DNA from: Prochlorococcus sp. AG-347-L20
GTDB taxonomy: Bacteria > Cyanobacteriota > Cyanobacteriia > PCC-6307 > Cyanobiaceae
Direction of reading: 5' to 3'
Assembly (NCBI GenBank): GCA_003281225.1
Contig: QCCP01000008.1
Location: 1 to 64,000 of the forward strand
Length of the DNA: 64,000 bases
Shown here one piece after another: positions 30,229 to 38,584 of this stretch (position 1 is the first letter of the stretch; each line of letters opens with the position of its first letter). Made by a program: the position numbers and the translations under genes. Below the pieces are notes generated by a model. The model saw only the letters and a list, made by a program, of their open reading frames with translations. It was not told where the DNA came from and made no database searches.

Positions 30229-32340
30229 CTAGTTTGGAATAATTATTACTGAGCATGCTTTTAATTCCGGTTGTTTTGATATCGGGCATGACTTTTCATG
30301 CATCAAAGAGTTTACTTCACACATATTTTTTTGACTAAAACCCCAATGCATTGGTAAAAAAACTGTACCTGCTTTAATTTTGTCAGTAATCTGAACTTTT
30401 GCTTGAACTTCCCCTCTTTTAGATTTAATTTTTACTATTTCTTCATTTTTGATTTTTAAAGATAAAGCATCTTTAGAATTAATTTCCAATAACGGTTCTG
30501 GATTCTTTTTTGTAAGTTTTTGAACTTTAGAAGTTCTTGTCATTGTATGCCATTGACTTAGATATCTTCCAATTGTCAAAATTAGTGGGAACTCATCTGA
30601 AGGGGGTTCAGCCAACCCAATAGGATCATCAATACAAAAATTTGCTTTGCCAGTCTCAGTTGGGAAATAACCATCTTCATACAATCTTTTTGAAGATGTA
30701 CTAGGTACGCTGCCTTTAGGATAAGGCCATTGTTGAGGACCATGATTTTTTAATAATTGATATGATAATCCGCTCATATCGCATAATCTTTTTGTAGTAG
30801 TTTTTAAAAATTCATCATAAACTTCCGATGAAGATTCATATTCAAATTGTTTGAAATAGCCTATCTTCTGTCCTAATTCAGCAAATATTTGCCAATCTGG
30901 TTTTGAATTTTTATTCGATTCTCTGAAAGATGGGCAAAGGGTTACTCTCCTTTCTGAATTTGTCATAACACCATCTTTTTCGCTCCATTGAGCTGCGGGC
31001 AATACTAGATGAGCATATTTAATTGATTCACTTTGTTCATAAGATTCGTTGAGGATAATTAAAGGACATTTTAAAAGTGCTTTTTTTACAAAGTTTAAAT
31101 TAGGCATGCTAACCAAAGGGTTCGTAGCTGCAATCCACCAAATTTTCACAGATCCTTTTTTTATAGCTTCTATTTGTTCAAATGCAGATAGACCCTGTTT
31201 TGCAGATATCTTTCCCTCAGGGAACCCCCATATTTTTTCAATTTCATTCCTATCTATTTTATTTTTTACAAACCTATATCCTGGAAGAAGGTGAGATAGT
31301 CCTCCTGCTTCTCTCCCACCCATAGCGTTTGGTTGGCCAGTTAAGGAAAAAGGACCAGAACCTTCTTTGCCTATTTGGCCGGTCATTAAATGAAGATTTA
31401 TTAGCCCATTTACTGCTGCTGTACCCTCTTGCCTTTGATTCAAACCCATCGACCAAAGACTTAGAACATTTTTGCTTTCTCCCCATAATTTTGCAATATC
31501 AATAATTGTTTTCTCCGATATATTGCAAATTTCACTTATTTTTTTTAAATCCCATTTTTGTATGTGTTTTACAAAATCAAGATAGCTTTCGGTCGACTTA
31601 TCAATGAAATTTTGATCAGTTAATTGATTCTTATAAAGATAATTCGCAATCCCAATAAATAAAAATAGATCTGTTCCAGAAGAAATTTGTAAATAAAAAT
31701 CTGCTATGGATGAAGTTTCAGTTTCTCTTGGATCAATTACTATTACTTTTAAATTATCATTTAGATTTCTTTTACGTTTTTTAATTCGATCAAAAAGAAC
31801 GGGATGACATTCTGCAGTATTTGTCCCTATTAATAAAATTAAAGAGCAATGATCAATATCTTCATAACAACAAGGTGGGCCATCAGAGCCAAAACTTCTG
31901 TTATATCCAGCTACTGCTGAGCTCATACATAGTCTTGAATTAGCATCAAAATTATTTGTGCCTATTGCTCCCTTGAGAAGCTTTTGGGCTACGTAATAAT
32001 CTTCAGTATGAAATTGACCTGAACCATACATAGCTATTGAATCAGGTCCATAATTTTTTATAGAACTCAAAATATTTTCTTTCAGAATTTCGTATGATTT
32101 GTCCCAGGAAATTTCTTTAAATTCTTCATTCAAATTTTCCCTATAAAGTGGTTCTTTTAATCTCCCGTCTTTTAAAGTCTCACATACTGTTGCTCCTTTT
32201 ACGCACAATTTACCTTGAGTTGAAGGACTATCCCTATCTCCACTTACTAACCATTTATCATCAGAAACCGAACTTTTAGGCTTCATTTTTAAACCACATC
32301 CAACACCGCAATATGGGCATTGACTTTTAGCAAAATTCAT
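30229..32340 (-). CDS. narB: Assimilatory nitrate reductase, ferredoxin-dependent
   Basis: 703 residues. The N-terminal 4Fe-4S site is complete: CPYCGVGC at residues 8-15 and KLCVKG at about 46. The molybdenum-binding region contains DANSRLCMSSAVAGYN, with the ligand Cys, and the C-terminal domain has LTIGRYLSQWHTMTR, the bis-MGD-binding barrel. Converts nitrate to nitrite with ferredoxin. nrtP lies 35 bases upstream on the same strand, consistent with an nrtP-narB operon. Confidence 0.95.
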   Translation of the reverse strand: MNFAKSQCPYCGVGCGLKMKPKSSVSDDKWLVSGDRDSPSTQGKLCVKGATVCETLKDGRLKEPLYRENLNEEFKEISWDKSYEILKENILSSIKNYGPDSIAMYGSGQFHTEDYYVAQKLLKGAIGTNNFDANSRLCMSSAVAGYNRSFGSDGPPCCYEDIDHCSLILLIGTNTAECHPVLFDRIKKRKRNLNDNLKVIVIDPRETETSSIADFYLQISSGTDLFLFIGIANYLYKNQLTDQNFIDKSTESYLDFVKHIQKWDLKKISEICNISEKTIIDIAKLWGESKNVLSLWSMGLNQRQEGTAAVNGLINLHLMTGQIGKEGSGPFSLTGQPNAMGGREAGGLSHLLPGYRFVKNKIDRNEIEKIWGFPEGKISAKQGLSAFEQIEAIKKGSVKIWWIAATNPLVSMPNLNFVKKALLKCPLIILNESYEQSESIKYAHLVLPAAQWSEKDGVMTNSERRVTLCPSFRESNKNSKPDWQIFAELGQKIGYFKQFEYESSSEVYDEFLKTTTKRLCDMSGLSYQLLKNHGPQQWPYPKGSVPSTSSKRLYEDGYFPTETGKANFCIDDPIGLAEPPSDEFPLILTIGRYLSQWHTMTRTSKVQKLTKKNPEPLLEINSKDALSLKIKNEEIVKIKSKRGEVQAKVQITDKIKAGTVFLPMHWGFSQKNMCEVNSLMHEKSCPISKQPELKACSVIIIPN

Positions 32341-32375
32341 AAAATTTCTTTTATAAATATCTAAAAAGTTATTGG

Positions 32376-33929
32376 TTAAACATAATTTTCAGCTTTTTCT
32401 CCTTCATAAGCATCCGCGAATGATCCTTGAGGTTCCTTTAAAAAGAAATAACAGAAGAATCCAACTATTAATCCTGCTATACCTAAAACTTGGAAGAAGG
32501 CACTATTTGAAGCGGCAATTATTTCTGGAGAAGGATCTTTGCCTCCACCCATCCATAAAGGTAAAAGGCTATAAATATTTAAATAAGTTACCGCACCAAC
32601 ATTTCCATAAGCCCCAACCAATCCAGCTATTTGTCCTGTTACTCTTTTTTTAACTAAGGGTACTAAAGCAAAAGTTGAACCTTCTCCAGATTGTACAAAA
32701 AATGAACAAAGCATCGTTAAAAATACAGCCATAAGAATTCCTGCTGATCCTGTAAAAGTTCCAGGTTTTATTAAAGACATCAATAGATATCCAAACCCTA
32801 ATCCCATAGTTAGGAATCCCATTGTATTTTTTCTATTGCCTGTTCTGTCAGATATCAATCCTCCGGCAGGTCTAGCTATTAAATTCACAAATGCATAACA
32901 TGATGCAAGAATTCCGGCTACAGCTTTAGGTAAATCAAATGTAAATTCAAAGAAACTAGGAAGCATTGAAACTACTGCCAATTCTGATCCAAAATTTACG
33001 ATGTATGTTAATTCTAAGATCGCTACTTGTTTGAATTCATATCTATCTTCTTTAGGGTAAATTTTAGTTCCATTTAATAGTTCAATATTCGTTCTTATAA
33101 TTCCCCAAGTTTGGAAAATAAACCAAGCAAGGACTGCGATTAAGGCTATTGGATAAGTAGATGAAGTAAGGAAACCTACTTTTTGAAGTCTCCAACATAG
33201 GACTGAAAGAATTGCTGCGAATGGGACATTCATTCCAATTAAACCCCAGAAATCTCTTACGCTCGTTACTTCTAAACCAGCTGTTTTTGCAGGCCTTTGA
33301 TAAGGTTTTCCTGGAGGTGTATCAGTCACACTAAAGAAATAAATAATTCCATAAACGAAAGAAATAATTCCTGTAAGAGCAATAGCTCCCCTCCAATTAA
33401 GTACAGCTCCAGTAGGTAACTCAAACCCTCCTGAAAAAGACAAGAATCCAGCTACGGCAACAAGAGAAAGAGCAGAAAAGGCAGATCCAAAATTCCCCCA
33501 TCCTCCATATATTCCCTCAGCCAAACCAATTTCTTTCGGAGGGAACCACTCAGAGACCATTCTTATTCCGATAACAAAACCTGCTCCTACTATTGATAAA
33601 AGCAATCTAGCAATAACAAGTTGATTGAAGTCTTGAGCACTAGCAAATAATAAACATGGCACGACAGAAAATATCAAAATTGTTGAGTAAGTTTTTCTTG
33701 GGCCAAATTTATCCAATAACATTCCAATCAAAACTCTTGCAGGGATAGTCAAAGCGACATTACATATTGCTACTGTTCTAATTTGAGCAACAGATAAACC
33801 TAAATCGGCTTTAACAGTAGTTGCAAGAGGAGCGAGGTTAAACCAAACAACAAAAGTAAGGAAAAAAGCAAACCAGGTGAGGTGAAGAGTTCTATATCTG
33901 CCATTTAAAGACCAAACGTCACTTAACAT
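32376..33929 (-). CDS. nrtP: Nitrate/nitrite permease of the MFS (NrtP/NapA)
   Basis: 517 residues with about 12 helices. The nitrate signature region is present: GIYGGWGNFGSAFSALSLVA and, in the second half, ARPAGGLISDRTGNRKN. The large loop after helix 6 (FSVTDTPPGKPYQRP) and the general NNP-family sequence support this over other MFS groups. Imports nitrate and nitrite. First gene of the leftward nrtP-narB pair. Confidence 0.92.
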   Translation of the reverse strand: MLSDVWSLNGRYRTLHLTWFAFFLTFVVWFNLAPLATTVKADLGLSVAQIRTVAICNVALTIPARVLIGMLLDKFGPRKTYSTILIFSVVPCLLFASAQDFNQLVIARLLLSIVGAGFVIGIRMVSEWFPPKEIGLAEGIYGGWGNFGSAFSALSLVAVAGFLSFSGGFELPTGAVLNWRGAIALTGIISFVYGIIYFFSVTDTPPGKPYQRPAKTAGLEVTSVRDFWGLIGMNVPFAAILSVLCWRLQKVGFLTSSTYPIALIAVLAWFIFQTWGIIRTNIELLNGTKIYPKEDRYEFKQVAILELTYIVNFGSELAVVSMLPSFFEFTFDLPKAVAGILASCYAFVNLIARPAGGLISDRTGNRKNTMGFLTMGLGFGYLLMSLIKPGTFTGSAGILMAVFLTMLCSFFVQSGEGSTFALVPLVKKRVTGQIAGLVGAYGNVGAVTYLNIYSLLPLWMGGGKDPSPEIIAASNSAFFQVLGIAGLIVGFFCYFFLKEPQGSFADAYEGEKAENYV

Positions 33930-34099
33930 GAAAATTTTCGAGATTAATTTTTAAGCAATTTATATTTCGATCAATGCATTCATTTGTATTATTTAATACG
34001 AAATCTAGTTTTTAAGAAATACAACTTTTTTAAAAGGCTAGAATTAATAGTCAGCACTAATAAAATCAAAGTTGGGGAAAATTAGCAATCTGATTATTG

Positions 34100-34113
34100 G
34101 TATTATCCGATAC
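34100..34113. promoter_or_regulatory. NtcA-type box between nrtP and mobA
   Basis: GTA-TTATCCGA-TAC is a perfect match to the palindromic GTA-N8-TAC consensus. It lies 33 bases before the mobA start and 170 bases before nrtP on the opposite strand. NtcA activates nitrate genes in cyanobacteria. No canonical -10 with the 22-base offset is clear, so which gene it serves is uncertain. Confidence 0.5.
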
Positions 34114-34146
34114 ATAAAGTACTCGTGGAAAAATATTGCCTAAGTT

Positions 34147-34752
34147 ATGGAAATAAAACTTAAAAAATTTAAAGCATTCATTTTGGCTGGTGGCAAGAGT
34201 TCAAGGATGGGATCTGATAAAGCACTAATTAAACATCATGAAGGAGGAAATTGGCTGACTCACAAAATAAAAATATTAAATAACCTTAATTTAGAGACTT
34301 TTGTAATAACAAATTATACTTCTCATTTAAAGGAAGATGATAAGAGCAATAATGTTGAGTTTATTTCAGATGCCCAACCCTTTGATGGACCATTAACTTG
34401 TATAGAACAAATTTTTTCATCTTTTAAAAAAACTACTAAAAATATCCTAATTGTCCCAGTCGATATGCCTAATTTGAATACAAAATTAATTTATTCACTT
34501 TTTAAATCATGGGAAGAAAATCAAAATTTTGCGTTAATATCCCATGATGGAATTTTTGCACAACCATTATTCGGAATTTATCCCATCAATGAAGAAAATC
34601 ATTTTAAATTAAAAAGAAAATTATCCTCTGGGAAGAAAAATTTTCTCGGATGGGTTGATCAAATTCCCCATAAATATTTCTATGCAAAAAATGGGGATTT
34701 AATTAATATAAATTCCAAGAGAGAATTCTTAAATATGAATAATGGGATTTAA
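34147..34752 (+). CDS. mobA: Molybdenum cofactor guanylyltransferase MobA
   Basis: 201 residues. The nucleotidyltransferase signature FILAGGKSSRMGSDKALI lies at about 12-29, and VPVDMPNLN supplies the metal-binding Asp. Attaches GMP to Mo-molybdopterin to form MGD needed by NarB. Overlaps moaA by 11 bases. Confidence 0.92.
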   Translation: MEIKLKKFKAFILAGGKSSRMGSDKALIKHHEGGNWLTHKIKILNNLNLETFVITNYTSHLKEDDKSNNVEFISDAQPFDGPLTCIEQIFSSFKKTTKNILIVPVDMPNLNTKLIYSLFKSWEENQNFALISHDGIFAQPLFGIYPINEENHFKLKRKLSSGKKNFLGWVDQIPHKYFYAKNGDLININSKREFLNMNNGI

Positions 34753-35803
34753 GCAATTGGAGGATAATAGAAAAAGAAAGTTAAAAGTTTTAAGGTTATC
34801 TCTTAAACAAAATTGCAATTTTTCGTGTATTTACTGTAAGCCTGAGAACTATAGTTTGGAGGTTTTAAATATTGAACAATTTAAAAAGTTAATTTTAGTC
34901 AGTTGTCGATTAGGGGTAAATTCTTTAAGAATCACTGGAGGAGAACCTTTATTGAGTTCTCAATTAGATGAACTTCTTTATGAAATTAAATCGCAAAGAT
35001 TAGAAGAATCAAATCCAGTATCTAATTTACAGGATATTTCTCTAACCACAAATGGATATTTGCTCTCTAAGAAAAAAGCTAATGAGCTTTTTCAAAATGG
35101 TTTAGACCGTATAACCGTAAGTTTAGATGCGATTGATCCTGATATTTTTTCAAACATGATCGGAGAGGAAAATAAAATTATTGGCAAAGAAAAATTATTT
35201 ACTGTCCTTGAAGGAATAGATCATGCAATTAATGCTGGATTTAATCCAAAGGCGGGGAAATTAAAAATAAATGCAGTTATAAAAAAAGAGATTAATGATA
35301 ATCAAATTTTTGAATTAGTTGATTTTGCAAAAAAAAGGTCTATAGAAATTCGTTTCATTGAGTATATGGACGTAGGGATATCTAATAATTGGCAGCCATC
35401 AGATGTTTTTTTCTCTGAAAGAATTATTAGGCTATTAAAGAAGAAACATCGATTAAAAGACTACGGAAGAAAGGAGGGACAAACTGCTAATAGATGGTAC
35501 ATGAGTGATTCAAATAGTTTTGTAAGTACAATCTCTTCAATAAGTAATCCTTTTTGTTCAGACTGTAATAGATTGAGGATAACTAGCGATGGTTATGCTT
35601 ATACATGTCTTTTTTCTAATGAAGGTATAAATCTAAACCCATGGTTGTCTCTACCAATTAATCTCCATGAATTGGAAAATAAAATCAAGAGCATTTGGGA
35701 AGCTAGAGAAGATAACTATAGTGAAGATCGATTTGAAGTATTAGAGGAAACAACTGACAAAAATCAAAAAATTCATCCATCAATGTCATATCTTGGGGGA
35801 TAA
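34742..35803 (+). CDS. moaA: GTP 3',8-cyclase MoaA (radical SAM)
   Basis: 353 residues. Radical SAM motif CNFSCIYC at residues 25-32; second cluster near the C-terminus in FCSDCNRLRITSDGYAYTC, three Cys. Ends in GG, as MoaA does. First step in molybdopterin synthesis from GTP. Its start overlaps the end of mobA, so the two are one operon. Confidence 0.94.
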   Translation: MGFKQLEDNRKRKLKVLRLSLKQNCNFSCIYCKPENYSLEVLNIEQFKKLILVSCRLGVNSLRITGGEPLLSSQLDELLYEIKSQRLEESNPVSNLQDISLTTNGYLLSKKKANELFQNGLDRITVSLDAIDPDIFSNMIGEENKIIGKEKLFTVLEGIDHAINAGFNPKAGKLKINAVIKKEINDNQIFELVDFAKKRSIEIRFIEYMDVGISNNWQPSDVFFSERIIRLLKKKHRLKDYGRKEGQTANRWYMSDSNSFVSTISSISNPFCSDCNRLRITSDGYAYTCLFSNEGINLNPWLSLPINLHELENKIKSIWEAREDNYSEDRFEVLEETTDKNQKIHPSMSYLGG

Positions 35804-35878
35804 AAAATTATTTAGTATAAATAACAACATCATATATTCTTAATTCGAGGGAAATTAACTTCAAATTTATATTCTTGG

Positions 35879-36019
35879 ATGCGTTTAGCGATCTTACTTG
35901 GTTTTATTTTTGGGGTAACTCACGGAACTGTTGTTTCCGAAAGTTATTCTGCAAACAATTATGAAAATAATCAATTATTTTTTAATCAAAAAAATTCAAA
36001 TATATTTTCTTCACTTTAA
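35879..36019 (+). CDS. Hypothetical small exported protein
   Basis: 46 residues: MRLAILLGFIFGVTHGTVVS is a signal-peptide-like start, followed by a polar Asn/Ser-rich tail (SYSANNYENNQLFFNQKNS). Follows moaA by about 75 bases. Not recognised. Confidence 0.45.
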   Translation: MRLAILLGFIFGVTHGTVVSESYSANNYENNQLFFNQKNSNIFSSL

Positions 36020-36116
36020 AATTTAATTTCTTATTTTTTAATAAGTTTTTGTATTGACATTAACATCTTGTAAATTAAACTATACTTATAGTTAAAATGT
36101 AGCGTAGACTACATAA

Positions 36117-36169
36117 ACGTTCATCTCGTTTTACGAGCCGCATTAAGATTGAAGCCAAGGAACGGGGAC
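36117..36169 (+). promoter_or_regulatory. Candidate glutamine riboswitch (downstream-peptide/glnA class)
   Basis: ACGTTCATCTCG, TTTTA loop, CGAG (arm CTCG/CGAG), CCGCATTAAGATT, then AAGGAACGGGG about 12 bases before the start codon. Outer stem: CGTTC with GAACG. The blocks and order match the candidate at 13169-13224 and the known glutamine aptamers. A plausible promoter TTGACA near 36055 and TATACT near 36080 lies upstream. It closes the region of the nitrate cluster, which fits nitrogen control. Confidence 0.65.
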
Positions 36170-36180
36170 TTCAGTCAAAA

Positions 36181-36510
36181 ATGAAATTTAGTCACATAAC
36201 TATTATGTCTAATAACGTATCTACCTCAGTAAGTAGTAACAATATTACTGCTGTATTTGCAGGTTTTCTTGGGGCATTTATTGTTGGTTCTCTTGGAGTC
36301 CAACTTGTAAGAACCCAAAAGCCTTCTTTTCAATCTCAACCATTAAAAGTTCAACCAGTTATCGCTCATCAATCAACTTTATGGGCAGCTTTAGGAGAAC
36401 AAGATACTCCTATTGTTAAAAATAAAGTTTCTAAGGCAAAAACTACAGGAGTTGTCCCTGTTATAGGTTCTGAAGCAACTCTTTGGGCTCCTCTAGGTTT
36501 AGGTAATTAG
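36181..36510 (+). CDS. Membrane protein with two ATLWA-LG repeats, under a glutamine riboswitch candidate
   Basis: 109 residues; an ATG at 36205 gives a 101-residue version. One membrane helix (AVFAGFLGAFIVGSLGVQLV) then a polar chain with two similar motifs: HQSTLWAALGEQ and SEATLWAPLGLGN at the very end. The same protein shape recalls small thylakoid-linked proteins, but no family is recognised. Regulation by glutamine is inferred from the leader. A strong terminator follows. Confidence 0.65.
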   Translation: MKFSHITIMSNNVSTSVSSNNITAVFAGFLGAFIVGSLGVQLVRTQKPSFQSQPLKVQPVIAHQSTLWAALGEQDTPIVKNKVSKAKTTGVVPVIGSEATLWAPLGLGN

Positions 36511-36530
36511 TAAATTAGGTCTTTTAATAA

Positions 36531-36559
36531 AAAAAGGGGGTTTTTAACCCCCTTTTTTT
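36531..36559 (+). terminator. Factor-independent terminator
   Basis: AAAAAGGGGG with CCCCCTTTTTTT across a TTTTTAA loop, 20 bases after the stop of the 109-residue gene. Strong GC stem and a seven-T run. Confidence 0.85.
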
Positions 36560-36602
36560 ATTAATTGCATTAAAAAGATGATTAAAAAACTTTAAATCCA
36601 AT

Positions 36603-36785
36603 TCATGGATAACTATAAATTAAATCAGGGTTTGAAAACAATGTAATCGTAGATACCAACAGCTTTTTAAATAATTGATTATAAATTAAAACACAAGTTA
36701 ATCCGTTCAAATTTGTTGACTCTGAGGTTTTAACCGTTGACTCCTTATCTACTTCTAGTTGTGACTCGCTAGTTTCAAGATTCAA
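36603..36785 (-). CDS. Hypothetical small protein
   Basis: 60 residues: a polar N-terminus (NLETSESQLEVDKESTVKTS) and a more hydrophobic C-terminus (LTCVLIYNQLFKKLLVSTIT). No membrane topology or family clear. Divergent from the gene at 36810. Could be a chance frame. Confidence 0.35.
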   Translation of the reverse strand: MNLETSESQLEVDKESTVKTSESTNLNGLTCVLIYNQLFKKLLVSTITLFSNPDLIYSYP

Positions 36786-36809
36786 AACGGAATTTACAAA
36801 GCTTAAATT

Positions 36810-36947
36810 ATGGAAAAAAAAATTGCAAAGAAATACGCCGATCTTATAGTCCAGGCTAATAATTCAACTGGCAGAAAAGAAGCTTTGTCATTTATTAAAC
36901 AAGCAACAAAATTAAAAACCAAACTTGATCAATACGAAATGATGTAG
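36810..36947 (+). CDS. Small helical protein, GRKE family
   Basis: 45 residues, paralogue of 13977: KKIAKKYADLIVQANNSTGR then KEALSFIKQATKLKTKLD. The shared core is KKYA, QA-N, GRKE--S--K-A. Function unknown. Followed by a terminator-like hairpin near 36981-37003. Confidence 0.6.
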   Translation: MEKKIAKKYADLIVQANNSTGRKEALSFIKQATKLKTKLDQYEMM

Positions 36948-36980
36948 TCTCTTAATATCTAAAGGATATTAAAGATGAGG

Positions 36981-37003
36981 TAGAAACTAGCTCCTTTTTT
37001 TTT
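36981..37003 (+). terminator. Weak terminator hairpin
   Basis: GAGGTAG with CTAGCTC (one mismatch) followed by TCC and an eight-T run. Serves the small gene ending at 36947. Confidence 0.5.
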
Positions 37004-37059
37004 ATCTTGCTATACAAATACTAAAAGATGATTTAACTTCTCTGCTTTAAAAAAATAAC

Positions 37060-37350
37060 GTGGAATTAACTGAGCTAATTAAGGATTACGTTGCTACAGA
37101 ATTATTATCCAGTATTGAAATTGATTTTCTTGAAGGAGAATTATGGGAAACCACTCAACATATTGCAGAAATAAATACAGTTATCAAAGCTCCAAAAAAT
37201 ATATGCAAAAAATTGGGACTAGATGAAAAATCCTGCTGGCAATTATGTTGTGCCGCCGTTCTTGACTCCTCAAGACCATTAAAAAATGGACAAAATAGAG
37301 TAGATGATTTTAAAAAATTAATTAATCGATATGAAATTAGCTACATATAA
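37060..37350 (+). CDS. Small protein, ICxxLxL-W-C family (paralogue of 18702)
   Basis: 96 residues with a GTG start at 37060. Conserved C-terminal block: ICKKLGLDEKSCWQLCCAAV then LDSSRPLKNG and V-DF--LI. The paralogue at 18702 has the same spacing of IC, W, C and the LD---P. Two Cys near the Trp suggest metal or disulphide chemistry, not proven. Confidence 0.55.
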   Translation: MELTELIKDYVATELLSSIEIDFLEGELWETTQHIAEINTVIKAPKNICKKLGLDEKSCWQLCCAAVLDSSRPLKNGQNRVDDFKKLINRYEISYI

Positions 37351-37362
37351 ACTAAAGACTCA

Positions 37363-37659
37363 ATGATACGTTTACTTATTGCATCAATTCTTTTTTTCCT
37401 ACCATTAGGAGGTTTTGCTGATGAAAAGCAAAGAGAGATTGAGAATGAAGCTATAAATCTTGTTATTAAAAAATATGGAAAAGGCTTAGAAAATAGATTA
37501 AAAGGAACGGGAGTAACTCCCAGTTATCGAAGTTGGTATGAAAATGATTGTTTTGTAAGTATTGCAGCAGGTACATACCAAGAAGATACTTGGTCGGCAA
37601 TGAAGTGGTTTAGCGTTAATGTCTGTTCTGAATCAGCTGAAATAATGGAAAGTGAATGA
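37363..37659 (+). CDS. Hypothetical exported protein
   Basis: 98 residues. A signal peptide (MIRLLIASILFFLPLGGFAD, probable cut after FA) precedes a small domain with two Cys (DCFVSIAAG and VNVCSE) that could form a disulphide. Aromatic-rich loop SYRSWYENDCF. Its stop overlaps the start of the amidotransferase gene by four bases, so they are coupled. Unknown function. Confidence 0.6.
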   Translation: MIRLLIASILFFLPLGGFADEKQREIENEAINLVIKKYGKGLENRLKGTGVTPSYRSWYENDCFVSIAAGTYQEDTWSAMKWFSVNVCSESAEIMESE

Positions 37660-38393
37660 AGTTAATAAGACGCGTATTAGTTTTGCAGCATTTAGAAATA
37701 GAGGGGCCAGGTCTTTTTGAACAATTTGCTAAAGAAAGAGATTTGAAAATCGAAATTATTCGTTTAGATAATAAAAATGCTCTGCCTCAAACAAAAAAAG
37801 GTGACTTAATTCTAATTATGGGTGGACCAATGGGAGTTAAAGATATTGGAAGCGACAAATATCCCTGGCTCAAGTTAGAAAGAGATTTTATAAAAAAAGA
37901 ATTAGAAAATGAGAGACCTATAGTCGGTATTTGCTTAGGTGCTCAGTTGCTTGCGAGTGCTGCTGGGGGAGATGTAGAAATTCTTAAAGATGGATCACCT
38001 CCAAAAGCATTACCAGAAATTGGATGGTCTCAAATTTTTATTAATAAATCAAATAAAGACTTTAAAGCACTGTTTGAAGACCCTTTTCATGTACTGCATT
38101 GGCATGGAGATAGGATTTTATTACCTAATAAAGCAGTACTCATTGCTAGTAGTGCACGTTGTAAGGAACAGTTTTTTAGGATTGGTAATTTTGCTTACGG
38201 ATTACAATTCCATATAGAGACGACGGGGGGAATGATAGATAACTGGATTAAAGAAGATAAAGAGTTTATCCTTAAAGGATTAGGCTTAAATGGTCAGGAA
38301 ATTTTAAAAGAAGAGAATAAAAAATATATTGATAAAACTTTTTCAAGAAGAAAGCTTTTAATAAGAAGATTATTTGAATTATTAGATAATTAA
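37656..38393 (+). CDS. Class I glutamine amidotransferase-like protein
   Basis: 245 residues, a single GATase1 domain. Catalytic Cys in GICLGAQLL (about residue 93), His in GLQFHIETT (about 188). Similar in size to stand-alone GMP-synthase-like amidotransferases. Partner enzyme not evident; the substrate could be a peptide or gamma-glutamyl compound. ATG overlaps the stop of the exported-protein gene. Confidence 0.85.
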   Translation: MKLIRRVLVLQHLEIEGPGLFEQFAKERDLKIEIIRLDNKNALPQTKKGDLILIMGGPMGVKDIGSDKYPWLKLERDFIKKELENERPIVGICLGAQLLASAAGGDVEILKDGSPPKALPEIGWSQIFINKSNKDFKALFEDPFHVLHWHGDRILLPNKAVLIASSARCKEQFFRIGNFAYGLQFHIETTGGMIDNWIKEDKEFILKGLGLNGQEILKEENKKYIDKTFSRRKLLIRRLFELLDN

Positions 38394-38410
38394 AAAGGGC
38401 ATAATCCAGT

Positions 38411-38434
38411 AAAAAGGGCTTGATAAAGCCCTGA
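38411..38434 (-). terminator. Terminator for the leftward hli gene
   Basis: Read leftward: AGGGCTT, loop, AAGCCCT followed by TTTTT. On the rightward strand the stem is not followed by T, so this serves the leftward gene at 38456. Confidence 0.7.
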
Positions 38435-38455
38435 AAAATTAAAAAAGGATTTTTA

Positions 38456-38584
38456 TTAGAAAATACCTGGAAGAATTTGACCAGTAAAATAGTAGGCTCC
38501 TACAAGAGCAAACATTCCAAGCATTGCTGCTTTACCATTAAGCTTTTCAGCTTTTTCGGTCATGATTTTTTTTGCGAATTCCAT
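38456..38584 (-). CDS. hli: High-light-inducible protein (Hli)
   Basis: 42 residues: AEKLNGKAAMLGMFALVGAY then YFTGQILPGIF. It has the Hli helix signature (E--NG--AM-G--A) with Lys in place of the usual Arg after NG. Single-span thylakoid protein. Transcribed away from the four-gene hli operon at 38888, with about 300 bases of regulatory region between. Confidence 0.85.
   Translation of the reverse strand: MEFAKKIMTEKAEKLNGKAAMLGMFALVGAYYFTGQILPGIF

Noticed and set aside
36099-36112. GTA-N8-TAC as an NtcA site for the 109-residue gene
   Set aside because: It lies downstream of the likely -10 and directly against the aptamer; an NtcA-dependent -10 would fall inside the aptamer. Kept as an observation, not a feature.
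38019-38217. Rightward frame inside the amidotransferase gene (37990-38217)
   Set aside because: Shadow frame within a clear GATase gene, with no independent support.
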